Source: Bacteroides sp. GM023
GTDB lineage: Bacteria; Bacteroidota; Bacteroidia; Bacteroidales; Bacteroidaceae
NCBI RefSeq assembly: GCF_014750685.1
Contig: NZ_JAAXGE010000005.1
Location: 1 to 64,000 of the forward strand
Reading direction: 5' to 3'
DNA length: 64,000 bases
In this document: positions 34,303 through 44,053 of the stretch, in pieces
How the letters are laid out: each line of letters starts with the position of its first letter
How positions within the stretch are numbered: the stretch's first letter is position 1
Made by a program: the position numbers and the translations under genes
Notes under the pieces: generated by a model
What the model saw: only the letters and a program-made list of their open reading frames with translations
What the model was told of the DNA's origin: nothing
The model's database searches: none

Positions 34303-36669
34303 ATGAATATCTTCAGTATCAAAAATAAATATGTGGCAGTGGCAATCTTCTTGATGCTTGCTGTTACCTTACAGGCACAGGAGTATGGTGCATTGCAATA
34401 TATGTTGCAGAAACGGCCTGCGAATGAAAAGTTTGCGAGTAATAAATTCAATGAACATCTCTTTTTCTCTGCCGGAATAGGCCCGTATAGCTTGCTGTCT
34501 GACAAAGCGAGTCAGGACGGAATGGGAATGACGGCCCATCTTTTTATGGGAAAATGGATTACTCCGGTTCACGGACTCCGGATAGGAGTGAATGTGGGTT
34601 ATCTGCCGTCGAATATCTACGATTCTAAAATAAAAATGGGTGGCGGTAGCCTGGACTATCTGTTGAATATGTCTTCCCTGGCATACGGATACAATGCAAA
34701 CCGATGTTTTGAGTTAGTGGGGGTTGCGGGGATAGAAGCCGGATATTCCAAGGTTGGAGAAAATAGCGAACGTTCTGTCAATTATCCGAATTTGAAAGGA
34801 GGCGGTGAATTCTATTATGGTGCTCATCTCGGTTTGCAGGGAAATGTACGTCTTTCTTCTACATTGGATTTGTTTGTAGAGCCGCGGATTGGATGGTATA
34901 ATGACGGTTTCGCGCATACGGAAAGTTGGAGAAACTATAAAATGGGCGGTTCGGTCTTGGTTGGTCTGACGTATATGCCTGCTGCTCTGATGGGGACTAA
35001 GATTCATTTCGATGATTTCGACAATAGCTCGTTCCTGAATCATATGTTTATCTCTTTGTCCGGTGGTATCAGTACACTGAAACTTTCGGGAATCAAGAAT
35101 ACGATGAAAGGATTAGGTCCGCAGTTCTCTGCTGGAATCGGTAAGTGGTTCAGTCCTTCTTCCGGTCTGCGTTTGTCCGGGACGGTCGGAATTTCGGATA
35201 CGCCTTCGGGCAGTGTGAGCCGTTACTTTAAACATGTTGACTTGCATGCGGACTATCTGCTGAATATCAATAATGTGCTTTGGGGATATGATGAAGAAAG
35301 AATATTCAGCCTGATTGGTATTGCCGGAATTAACCTGGCAGGTACGAAAGGAGTGGATAAAACCGCTAAATATGCTCCGGGAATAGGACTCGGCGTGCAA
35401 GGTAGTTTTCGTGTCAACCGTTCGGTGGATTTATTCATTGAACCTCGTCTCAATGTATATAATAAGAGGTATGCAGGCGGACGCGGATTGGGCGGTAACA
35501 CAGACCAGTTCGGAGAATTGAACTTCGGTTTGACTTATCATACGATTGACCGTACGGCACGTTCGAAGAACGGATTCTCAAGCAGTCACATCGCAGACAA
35601 TCTGTTTATGACTTCGGGAATCGGCCTGCAAATGTTCCTGAATAAGACGAATCTTGAAAACCTCGGTTCTTTAGGTCCGCAGGCTTCTGTATCTATCGGT
35701 AAGTGGTTGAGCCCTTATTCCGGTTTGCGCCTGGAGGGTACGGGTGGATTCTTCACGAATTATGTAGTTCCCAGGGATGTGAAAGAAGGCAAACTTAGAC
35801 ACGTCAGTGTCAGCGGCGGTCTTGATTATTTGTGGAACATTACGTCTACCATGAGCGGATACAATCCGGAACGTGTCTTTGATTTAATCGGTTCGGTCGG
35901 TGTCAATCTTGCTTATACTTCCAAGTCGGAACATCATTTCCAACCGGGTATAAATGCAGGCTTACAGGGATTATGGCACGTGAATGAATTCCTCGGTCTG
36001 TATATCGAGCCGCAAGTAAGACTGTATGGCGATAAGTTCATCGAAGGAAATTTGGGTTTTGTGCAGAAAGATGTGTTGGTGGGTGTCAATGCAGGTTTCC
36101 ACTATCGCTTTGTTCCTTATTCAAAAGCCGCCAATCGTAGTGTGTTCGGTCAGGATGACAAGCGTTATTTCGTATCAGGAGCACTCGGAATGGGTAGCTT
36201 GTTGGTTGCCAGCAAAGATTTGGTGAAAAATGCAGGTGTGGAAGCGAAGGGAAGTTTCGGTAAATGGTACACTCCGCTATCAGCTTGGCGTATCAACGGA
36301 ACGATTCTGTATAAAGGGAAAACGCAATCGAAAATGAATCTCCATTATGCCGGTTTAGGTATGGACTATATGATGAGCCTGGCTACATTGGCAAAAGGAT
36401 ACAGCCCCGACCATGTGATAGATGTAGTACCTTTTGTGGGTGTTACTGCCGGACTGGCTCGTCGCAACGGTAAGTTCCAGGCTGTGCCGGGACTGGATGC
36501 CGGTGTACAGGTGAAGCTGAAAGTGGCATCTTCTTTGTATCTGTATGCTGAACCGAAAGTCGGTATCCGTACGGATACATACGATGGCCTTGAACAGGGA
36601 AGACCTGACCGCGTAGCTTCTATGGTAGGTGGATTGTTATACAGATTCAAAATGCCTACTTTCCAGTAA
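34303..36669 (+). CDS. outer-membrane protein of four tandem barrel-like repeats
   Basis: The 788-residue protein starts with a signal peptide (ends near LQAQ, residue 26). Four units of about 180-200 residues follow, beginning near residues 45, 245, 430 and 620. Each shows the same order: a start F(F/I/M/V)S(A/L)G, GKW(I/F/L/Y)(T/S)P..(G/A).R, a central DYL(L/W)N/MS segment, GY..(N/E/D)R or GYSPDHV, then the last strand DLF(V/I)EP or LYAEPKVG. This fits fused OmpA-like eight-stranded barrels or one large barrel. I know no named family with this layout. It ends the operon before a strong terminator. Confidence 0.75.
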   Translation: MNIFSIKNKYVAVAIFLMLAVTLQAQEYGALQYMLQKRPANEKFASNKFNEHLFFSAGIGPYSLLSDKASQDGMGMTAHLFMGKWITPVHGLRIGVNVGYLPSNIYDSKIKMGGGSLDYLLNMSSLAYGYNANRCFELVGVAGIEAGYSKVGENSERSVNYPNLKGGGEFYYGAHLGLQGNVRLSSTLDLFVEPRIGWYNDGFAHTESWRNYKMGGSVLVGLTYMPAALMGTKIHFDDFDNSSFLNHMFISLSGGISTLKLSGIKNTMKGLGPQFSAGIGKWFSPSSGLRLSGTVGISDTPSGSVSRYFKHVDLHADYLLNINNVLWGYDEERIFSLIGIAGINLAGTKGVDKTAKYAPGIGLGVQGSFRVNRSVDLFIEPRLNVYNKRYAGGRGLGGNTDQFGELNFGLTYHTIDRTARSKNGFSSSHIADNLFMTSGIGLQMFLNKTNLENLGSLGPQASVSIGKWLSPYSGLRLEGTGGFFTNYVVPRDVKEGKLRHVSVSGGLDYLWNITSTMSGYNPERVFDLIGSVGVNLAYTSKSEHHFQPGINAGLQGLWHVNEFLGLYIEPQVRLYGDKFIEGNLGFVQKDVLVGVNAGFHYRFVPYSKAANRSVFGQDDKRYFVSGALGMGSLLVASKDLVKNAGVEAKGSFGKWYTPLSAWRINGTILYKGKTQSKMNLHYAGLGMDYMMSLATLAKGYSPDHVIDVVPFVGVTAGLARRNGKFQAVPGLDAGVQVKLKVASSLYLYAEPKVGIRTDTYDGLEQGRPDRVASMVGGLLYRFKMPTFQ

Positions 36670-36690
36670 GAATAAAATAAGAAATCTAAT

Positions 36691-36737
36691 AAAAAGGGTT
36701 GCATAATCACTGAATCAGTATTGTGCAACCCTTTTTT
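36691..36737 (+). terminator. terminator of the DUF3575 operon
   Basis: AAAAAGGGTTGCA (36691-36703) pairs with TGCAACCCTTTTT (36724-36736), with a small inner hairpin (ACTG/CAGT) and a T-run. Confidence 0.9.
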
Positions 36738-36866
36738 GTATTCCACTACTTTGGATGGAATAGCCGCTGCTTAAATAAAGTTAAAACAAAAAACAGAAAG
36801 GGGTATTTTATGCTAGCTTTACGTAGATGATTAAAAAGACACGTTTATCATCCAACTATTTATTGT

Positions 36867-39800
36867 ATGAAAGCACATTATACCCTATTTATTGTTCTGT
36901 TTTCTATCTTGTGTTCAGTGAAACTGAATGCGGAACAATCTCCCTATATATTTCGTCATATCGGGGTAGCCAATGGTTTGCCCGATAATTATGTAAAAAG
37001 TGTTTTTGGAATACCTGACGGGCGACTGGGTGTGAGAACGACCGTCCTGTTAAGTTTATATGATGGCAATCAGTTTGTCAGCTTTCCTTATAATTCGCGA
37101 AGTAGATACCCGATAGCCTACAATCATGCTATCCCCGAACAATATATTGATACCCATAATCGCCTGTGGATGAAAGAGCGTGGCGGGCTTCGTGTCTTTG
37201 ATTTAACAACGGAACGGTATATCACCAATGTAGATTCCTTATTACACGATTTTGGATTGACCGTCAAAATCTCCGATATGTTTATTGACTCGGAGCAGCA
37301 TTATTGGTTTGTCACTCCCCAATCTTCAGTCTATCTGTATGACGAAAAGAAAGGGACATTGGAGCAGGTGTGCGTTAAGGATGAATTTATAGAGTATTAC
37401 GGAACTTTACAGAATGTGGAAAGCAAAGGTAATTGTGCCTGGATGATTCATGAAAAAGGAGTCATACGCTGTTACGATACGGAACACAAACGATTTATCC
37501 GTCAGGAAGATTTTCTTATCGGTAAAATGAACCCGGGTGACCGGGCGGTAATGAAGATACTTGATAATGGCGATTACTGGCTAATGTGGGATTGGGGAGT
37601 AGGATATTATAATACTCAGAGTAAGAGATGGCAGGAAGTCTTCACTACTCCACGGGATAATTATTCTATACTGACCTCCATCTGTGTGGATGAGGAAGGT
37701 AATGCGTGTATTGGCGGAGTTTCTAAAGGGATGTATCGAATCATGCGTCATAATCTATCTGTCACTCAAGTAAAAGACATTCCGCTACAAACGGGAGGAA
37801 CGCTACACAATGATATTCACAGTTTATTCTTCGACTCCCGAAGTGGAGGCATGTGGATGGGACTTTTTAGTCAGGGTATTTGCTATTATCATCCGAGTAT
37901 GGATAATTTCCCTTTATATAACCGGGAAAATACATATGGAAAATGGAACAATGAAGATGTATGTGCCTTTGCCGAAGATGAACAGGGAAATATCCTGCTG
38001 GGCACTCTCAATGGCCTTCATCTCTATAATCCTTTCACCCAAAAAGTGACTATTCCCTATAAAGAACTGGACCATCAAATCTGTTGGGTACTTTATAAAG
38101 ATAGTAAGCAACGTATTTGGTTGGGAACCTACCAGGAAAATCTGTATTGCATTGACAAAGGGAAAGTAAAACTCTACTCTTATCCGAGTGAAGGTTATCA
38201 ACAAGACCCTGATTATAGAAATGTCCGTGCTATTATTGAAGATAAAAAGGGACGATTATGGATTAGTGTTTATGGTGGAGTAGGGAGCCTGGACTTAAAT
38301 ACCGGTAAGATAAATCTATTAGTGGATAATCATCCTGAACTGAAAGAATACAAAACTGCTGACGCACTGGCACTGGATAATGATGGCAGATTGATAGTAG
38401 GAGCATACAATGGCCTGTATATTTATAACCAGGAGACAGACCAAGTTTGGATTCCCGAACGTGATGACCCTTTCAACAAACTCTTTATCCATGACAGCAA
38501 CAAGTATAATTGTATCCTGAATGATAGCCGGGGATTACTATGGTTCGGCACTCAATACGCATTGAATATCGTAACTCCCGATAAGCAACTATATACACTA
38601 CAGGAAGAAGACGGACTTCCCAATGCTACGATACAAGGCATTCAGGAAGACAATAATCATGATATATGGATTTCTACCATAAACTCTATCTGCAAAGTAA
38701 AAGTGGATAAACAAGGTACGAATTATGACTTTCATGTCATATCATTCCCTACTGTGATGGGTTCTCAACAAGACGATTTATTTGATTTTCATTCTTTGAA
38801 AACCAGGGATGGGAAAATATATTTCGGCAGGACGAACGGTTTCAATGCTTTTAGCCCGGAGAATATATTCTATGATAAATTTGTTAATCATCCTGTTTTC
38901 ACCTCATTGAAACTATTCAATGCTTCCATTATTCCCGGAATGCAATATAATGGACGTATTCTATTGGATAAAGCGGCAAACTATGCCCGGCATATTGTCT
39001 TGAACCATAATGAGAACTTTATAACACTGGATTTCTCCGGCGTAAACTTTTCTAATCCTTCCCATACTTTTTTCCGTTATCAATTGCAGGGTTCTGACAA
39101 AGAATGGATTGAAGTTCTTTCTGATAACGGGCAAGGACGTGCTATCTATAACAATCTTCCTCCGGGCAAATATCTATTTAAAGTATCGGCAGCCGGGAAT
39201 GATAAAGTTTGGGGACCGGAATCATTGTTTTCTATCATCATTCATCCCCCATTTTGGGATACATTGGCAGCACGTATTATCTATTTTATACTTTTCTGCG
39301 CTCTGATATGCGGATTTATCGTGTATATGAATAAGAGAAACCATCGTAAGCTGATTCATATGCAACGTGAAGAAGCCCAACGGCAGAAAGAAGAATTAAA
39401 CCAAATGAAATTCCGTTTCTTTACGAATATCAGCCATGAGTTACGTACTCCGCTGACTCTGATTCTTACGCCTTTAGATATTCTGAAACGCAAGATTACG
39501 GATGAATCAGCCAGTAAACAACTGAATAATATCTACCGGAATGCGCAAGAACTTCTTACCTTGGTGAATCAATTGCTCGATTTCCGTAAACTAGAGATGA
39601 AGGGTGAGAAATTGCTTTTGATGAATGGTGATTTAGAAGAATTTGTCGCATCTATTTATAATAGCTTCCATCCGGTAGCGGTAGAAAAGAACCTGGATTT
39701 TACTTGCCGGACACCTCACCAATCACTCTATATGTATTTTGACAGGGACAAAGTGCATAAGATTATCAATAATCTCTTGTCAAATGCATTTAAGTTTACT

Positions 39801-40994
39801 CAGGAAAATGGAAAAGTTACTTTATCTCTTTCTGTAGAAGAAAAGGGAGGAAAGCCATGTGCGAAGATAAGCATATCAGATACAGGTGTCGGAATATCAG
39901 AAGAAGAACTTCCTTATATCTTTGACCGTTTCTACCAAGTGAGGAATTGGGAAGAAGAAAAATCCGGTAGTGGTATCGGACTCCATCTTGTCAGAGAGTA
40001 TGCTGTACTTCATGGCGGAGAAGTAACCGTTGAAAGTCATTTGGGGCAAGGTGCAACCTTCGTTGTGTATCTGCCCATAGACCTAAAGCCCGAAGAAGAA
40101 CTGCTTAGAGTGATGAATGCCAACACGTCTAAAGGTGCTGATTCTTCAGAAAAGACTCACTTTTCAGAAGAACAAAAACAGGAGGAAGAACAGAAAGCCG
40201 TTTTATCGTTGCAAAATGCTGATAATCGAGAAAGACTGCTGATTGTAGAAGATAATAAAGAATTCCGTACATTCCTGAAAGAACAGTTGGAAGAATTCTA
40301 TCAGGTTTTGGAAGCTAGTGACGGAGAAGAGGGGGAACAATGTGCGATTGACAAGAACCCGGATTTGATTATTAGCGACATTATGATGCCCAAAGTAGAT
40401 GGTATCGAGCTATGCCGGAGAATTAAAACTAATGTACAGACTTCACATATCCCTGTTATTCTGCTTACTGCGCGCACTGCCGACGACATCAAGATTAATA
40501 GTTATGAAGTAGGAGCGGATTCATATATGTCCAAGCCATTCAACTTTGATATGTTGATGGTACGTATTGAGAAGCTGATAGAGCAACAGGAAAAAAGGAA
40601 GCAGGAATTCAGCAAAAATATAGAAGTCAATCCAAGTTCAATCACTATCACCTCTGTTGACGAAAAACTCATTCAACGTGCATTGGAATATATTGAAAAG
40701 AATATGGATAACACGGAATATGCAGTGGAAGAATTGAGCCGTGATTTGGGAATGACCCGCATGAACCTGTACCGGAAACTGCAATCCATCACCGGAAATA
40801 CTCCGTCCGACTTTATCAAGAGTATTCGTCTGAAACGTGCGGCACAACTTCTTCAGGGAAGTCAACTGACGATGGTCGAAGTGGCAGACCGTGTTGGATT
40901 CAGCTCGGCAAGCTACTTTACCAAATGCTTTAAAGAGATGTTTGGAGTTCTTCCCACCCAATATGCTGAATCACATATGAAAGATGAAAAATAA
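36867..40994 (+). CDS. hybrid two-component system regulator (HTCS)
   Basis: This 1375-residue single-chain sensor has a signal peptide, a periplasmic double beta-propeller (about 28-735; repeated WxGT and LWFGT motifs), a Y_Y_Y domain (about 745-790), one membrane helix (about 800-820), a HisKA domain with NISHELRTPLTL (histidine near 857), a HATPase with DTGVGISEEELP, a receiver domain (LLIVEDNKEF; phospho-aspartate in IISDIMMPK near 1172), and a C-terminal AraC-type HTH (about 1275-1370). HTCS proteins bind an oligosaccharide in the periplasm and activate their polysaccharide locus. It lies beside that locus and probably controls it. Confidence 0.95.
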   Translation: MKAHYTLFIVLFSILCSVKLNAEQSPYIFRHIGVANGLPDNYVKSVFGIPDGRLGVRTTVLLSLYDGNQFVSFPYNSRSRYPIAYNHAIPEQYIDTHNRLWMKERGGLRVFDLTTERYITNVDSLLHDFGLTVKISDMFIDSEQHYWFVTPQSSVYLYDEKKGTLEQVCVKDEFIEYYGTLQNVESKGNCAWMIHEKGVIRCYDTEHKRFIRQEDFLIGKMNPGDRAVMKILDNGDYWLMWDWGVGYYNTQSKRWQEVFTTPRDNYSILTSICVDEEGNACIGGVSKGMYRIMRHNLSVTQVKDIPLQTGGTLHNDIHSLFFDSRSGGMWMGLFSQGICYYHPSMDNFPLYNRENTYGKWNNEDVCAFAEDEQGNILLGTLNGLHLYNPFTQKVTIPYKELDHQICWVLYKDSKQRIWLGTYQENLYCIDKGKVKLYSYPSEGYQQDPDYRNVRAIIEDKKGRLWISVYGGVGSLDLNTGKINLLVDNHPELKEYKTADALALDNDGRLIVGAYNGLYIYNQETDQVWIPERDDPFNKLFIHDSNKYNCILNDSRGLLWFGTQYALNIVTPDKQLYTLQEEDGLPNATIQGIQEDNNHDIWISTINSICKVKVDKQGTNYDFHVISFPTVMGSQQDDLFDFHSLKTRDGKIYFGRTNGFNAFSPENIFYDKFVNHPVFTSLKLFNASIIPGMQYNGRILLDKAANYARHIVLNHNENFITLDFSGVNFSNPSHTFFRYQLQGSDKEWIEVLSDNGQGRAIYNNLPPGKYLFKVSAAGNDKVWGPESLFSIIIHPPFWDTLAARIIYFILFCALICGFIVYMNKRNHRKLIHMQREEAQRQKEELNQMKFRFFTNISHELRTPLTLILTPLDILKRKITDESASKQLNNIYRNAQELLTLVNQLLDFRKLEMKGEKLLLMNGDLEEFVASIYNSFHPVAVEKNLDFTCRTPHQSLYMYFDRDKVHKIINNLLSNAFKFTQENGKVTLSLSVEEKGGKPCAKISISDTGVGISEEELPYIFDRFYQVRNWEEEKSGSGIGLHLVREYAVLHGGEVTVESHLGQGATFVVYLPIDLKPEEELLRVMNANTSKGADSSEKTHFSEEQKQEEEQKAVLSLQNADNRERLLIVEDNKEFRTFLKEQLEEFYQVLEASDGEEGEQCAIDKNPDLIISDIMMPKVDGIELCRRIKTNVQTSHIPVILLTARTADDIKINSYEVGADSYMSKPFNFDMLMVRIEKLIEQQEKRKQEFSKNIEVNPSSITITSVDEKLIQRALEYIEKNMDNTEYAVEELSRDLGMTRMNLYRKLQSITGNTPSDFIKSIRLKRAAQLLQGSQLTMVEVADRVGFSSASYFTKCFKEMFGVLPTQYAESHMKDEK

Positions 40995-41024
40995 GAAACC
41001 GGAAAAAGCAAAAGTCATATAGGT

Positions 41025-41068
41025 AAATCTCCTTTATTGTTCGTAGTAGACAATAAAGGAGATTTTTT
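41025..41068 (+). terminator. terminator of the HTCS gene
   Basis: AAATCTCCTTTATTGT (41025-41040) pairs perfectly with ACAATAAAGGAGATTT (41050-41065), followed by T. Confidence 0.9.
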
Positions 41069-41073
41069 GTATT

Positions 41074-41139
41074 TGTTACTGTTTTACCAGCTTCTGTTAC
41101 CAGTTTGCCAACCTCATGGGAATAGACGGCATAACTTTG
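41074..41139 (+). promoter_or_regulatory. activator-type promoter, tandem TGTTAC sites (copy 1)
   Basis: TGTTAC occurs at 41074 and 41095, a 21-bp step, and the -7 box TAACTTTG lies at 41132-41139, 37 bp after the second start. There is no -33 TTTG at normal spacing; the repeat takes its place. The promoter before 48713 has identical spacings. Binding by the HTCS is inferred. Confidence 0.7.
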
Positions 41140-41190
41140 CAACTATCTTCAATGAATATAAGTAATCACAATATTAAATAGTTTAGTGAA

Positions 41191-42603
41191 ATGAATATGG
41201 TAGGAGTTATATCAGGTAAAAGAAAATGTTTATTAGCGATAGCTATTCTGTTTTCAACATTCGGAAATGCTCAATTAGTGACCTATCCTAAAGGATTAAG
41301 TACAGGTATACCGCATAATGACGATTATACTGTTAAGGTGCGTGAAGTAGGAGGTGAATGGGAAGATGCATTCGAATATGAAGTTCATGTAGACATGGAT
41401 AGGGTGCAATCTGCTTCGATGGTACAGTTTGATATGGGCAATCCCGTAGAAGTAATGGTGAAAAAGAACAATGGCTTGATTCAGGATGTGAAAATCCGTC
41501 CGTTGGCAACAGGTATACAACATACGGTAAATCAGAATGCTATCTTTTTCACACTAAAGAAGCCGCAATACCTCTCGATAGAATTTAACGGTGACCGTTT
41601 ACATAACCTTCATTTATTTGCCAATCCTTTAGAAACAGAAACATACACCGAAAGTAGCGACAAAGTGATGTATTTCGGTCCGGGTGTCCACCTGCCTAAA
41701 GATTTGCCGAATACGCAAATTCAGATTCCTTCCAATACCACCGTTTATTTAGCTCCCGGAGCTGTTGTGAAAGCTAAACTTTTAGTTGATAAAGCAGAAA
41801 ATGTGCGTATTATTGGCCGTGGCATTCTTTATCACTCTATCCGTGGAGTAGAAGTTACCCATTCCAAGAATGTATTGATAGACGGTATCACAGTTGTCAA
41901 TCCTGACCATTATACAGTGTTTGGCGGAGAATCAGCAGGTCTGACTATTAAGAACTTAAAATCTTTCAGTTGCAAAGGATGGAGTGACGGCATAGACTTA
42001 ATGTGTTGTAATGATGTACTGATAGATAATGTTTTTATGCGTAACAGTGATGATTGTATCGCTATCTATGCCCATCGTTGGAATTATTATGGGGGAAGTC
42101 GGAATGTGACTTTACAAAATTCAATTCTTTGGGCAGATATTGCTCACCCTATTAATATCGGTGGACATGGAAATCCTGACGACACAGTAGGAGAAATAGT
42201 AGAGAATATAACCGTTCGCAATGTCGATATCCTGGAACAGGATGAAGACGACCTTCCCTATCAAGGCTGCATGGCAGTAGACTGTGGTGATAAGAATCTG
42301 GTACGCAAGATTTTATTTGAGGATATTCGTGTAGAAAGTATCCAGGAGGGACGATTATTCCATATCAATGTCCGTTTCAATCCGACGTATGACAAACAAC
42401 CCGGACGGGGTATTGAGGATATCACTTTCCGCAATATTACTTATAATGGAGTGGGGGAGAATCCTTCTTTAATAAAAGGTTTTGATAAAGAACGTTCTGT
42501 GAAAAATGTAACCTTCGAAAATGTGATAATCAACGGTGTGAAGATGAAGAATACCAATGGCTTTATCACGAATGAATACATAAAGAACATCAAAGTAAAA
42601 TAG
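41191..42603 (+). CDS. right-handed beta-helix glycoside hydrolase (GH28/GH49-like)
   Basis: The 470-residue protein has a signal peptide (ends near NAQ), an N-terminal beta-sandwich about 110 residues long, and a right-handed beta-helix. Putative catalytic residues lie in GWSDGIDLM and NSDDCIAIY (about residues 268-295), followed by HPINIGGHG. These Asp motifs resemble clan GH-N (GH28 polygalacturonases, GH49 dextranases). The protein is exported and is followed 21 bp later by a paralogue. The exact family and substrate are not certain. Confidence 0.7.
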   Translation: MNMVGVISGKRKCLLAIAILFSTFGNAQLVTYPKGLSTGIPHNDDYTVKVREVGGEWEDAFEYEVHVDMDRVQSASMVQFDMGNPVEVMVKKNNGLIQDVKIRPLATGIQHTVNQNAIFFTLKKPQYLSIEFNGDRLHNLHLFANPLETETYTESSDKVMYFGPGVHLPKDLPNTQIQIPSNTTVYLAPGAVVKAKLLVDKAENVRIIGRGILYHSIRGVEVTHSKNVLIDGITVVNPDHYTVFGGESAGLTIKNLKSFSCKGWSDGIDLMCCNDVLIDNVFMRNSDDCIAIYAHRWNYYGGSRNVTLQNSILWADIAHPINIGGHGNPDDTVGEIVENITVRNVDILEQDEDDLPYQGCMAVDCGDKNLVRKILFEDIRVESIQEGRLFHINVRFNPTYDKQPGRGIEDITFRNITYNGVGENPSLIKGFDKERSVKNVTFENVIINGVKMKNTNGFITNEYIKNIKVK

Positions 42604-42624
42604 CTTTCGGAAAAAAGAGAAAAA

Positions 42625-44028
42625 ATGAAGCAGATTTTAAAAACGTTGGTAATGGTCTTTCTTTTAATGACCACCGGTGTACAAGCACAGATTATAACTT
42701 ATCCCGTACCCCGGCAACTATATTATGCACGTCATAATGATGATTATACGGTCAAGGTACGCCAGACAGGTGAAAAAGAATGGATAGATTTATATGAGTA
42801 CAATGTCAAAGTGGATGCGGATACCCGCTCGGATGCTTCGATGGTACAATTTGATTTTACAGGAGAGATAGAGGTGCTAATCCAGAAAAATAATGGAGAA
42901 GTACGTCAGGTAGACATTCGTCCTTTATCCAAAGGCATCCGCCCTACGGTTGACGGTAATTGCGTTTTGTTCACACTAGACAAACCACAAAAACTTTCTA
43001 TTGAATTTAATGGTGACCGTCTGCACAATTTGCATCTGTTTGCTAATGCTATTAGAACCGATATTCCCGATAAGAATGCTCCGAGAGTGATGTATTTCGA
43101 AGCTGGTTACCATGAACCCACTGATTCCATAGCGAAAAATTTTCCAATCCCTTCCAATACGACTGTTTATTTGGAAGGTGGTGCTGTATTGAAAGGTCCT
43201 TTAGTATGTGACCATGTAGAGAATGTGAAGATTCTAGGTACAGGAATGTTGCATGAGACTTCAAACGGCATTACGATAAATTACTCAAAGAATGTACTGG
43301 TTGATGGTATCACCGTTGTAAATCCGCGTTATAATACAACAACGGTGGGACAATCGGAAAATATAGCCATTAAGAATGTCAAATCTTTCAGCTATCAAGG
43401 TTGGGGGGATGGCCTGGATTTCTTTTGTTGTAAACATATTCTGGTAGAAGACGTCTTTATGCGTAATAGCGATGATTGCATAGCAATTTATGGGCATCGG
43501 TGGGATTTTTATGGAAACACGGACGATATTACCATACGTAATTCTACGCTTTGGGCGGATATTGCCCATCCTATTAATATCGGTACCCATGGTGACACCT
43601 CTACTGAAGGAGAGATACTTGAAAATATGCTCTTTACCAATATTGATATTTTGGAACATGATGAAGATGATCGTGACTATCAGGGATGTATGGCTATAAA
43701 TGTGGGAGATCACAATTTGGCACGTAATATAATCTTTGATAATATCCGCGTAGAACATATCCAAGAGGGGCAGTTATTTCATTTGCGTGTGATGTATAAC
43801 GAGAAATATAATACTGGACCCGGTAGAGGAATACATAACGTTACATTCAGAAATATATCGTTTACCGGTAAATATACAAATCCGTCATTGATAGAAGGAT
43901 ATAATGACAAATATATCGTAGATAATATATCATTTGAGAATATATGGTTTAATGGAAAAAGGATATCTTTGCAGAAAGACTTGAACTTGAATCTGAAGGG
44001 ATATGTAGGTAAGATTCACCTTCGATAA
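42625..44028 (+). CDS. right-handed beta-helix glycoside hydrolase, paralogue of the previous gene
   Basis: The 467-residue protein has a signal peptide (ends near VQAQ) and the same N-terminal sandwich plus beta-helix as the gene before it. The aligned active-site block reads GWGDGLDFF, NSDDCIAIY and HPINIGTHG, so both Asp motifs are conserved. Many segments are identical (for example VFMRNSDDCIAIY and LWADIAHPINIG) while others differ, indicating an old tandem duplication with possible specialisation. Confidence 0.7.
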   Translation: MKQILKTLVMVFLLMTTGVQAQIITYPVPRQLYYARHNDDYTVKVRQTGEKEWIDLYEYNVKVDADTRSDASMVQFDFTGEIEVLIQKNNGEVRQVDIRPLSKGIRPTVDGNCVLFTLDKPQKLSIEFNGDRLHNLHLFANAIRTDIPDKNAPRVMYFEAGYHEPTDSIAKNFPIPSNTTVYLEGGAVLKGPLVCDHVENVKILGTGMLHETSNGITINYSKNVLVDGITVVNPRYNTTTVGQSENIAIKNVKSFSYQGWGDGLDFFCCKHILVEDVFMRNSDDCIAIYGHRWDFYGNTDDITIRNSTLWADIAHPINIGTHGDTSTEGEILENMLFTNIDILEHDEDDRDYQGCMAINVGDHNLARNIIFDNIRVEHIQEGQLFHLRVMYNEKYNTGPGRGIHNVTFRNISFTGKYTNPSLIEGYNDKYIVDNISFENIWFNGKRISLQKDLNLNLKGYVGKIHLR

Positions 44029-44053
44029 TAAACATACACTAAAATCTATATTC

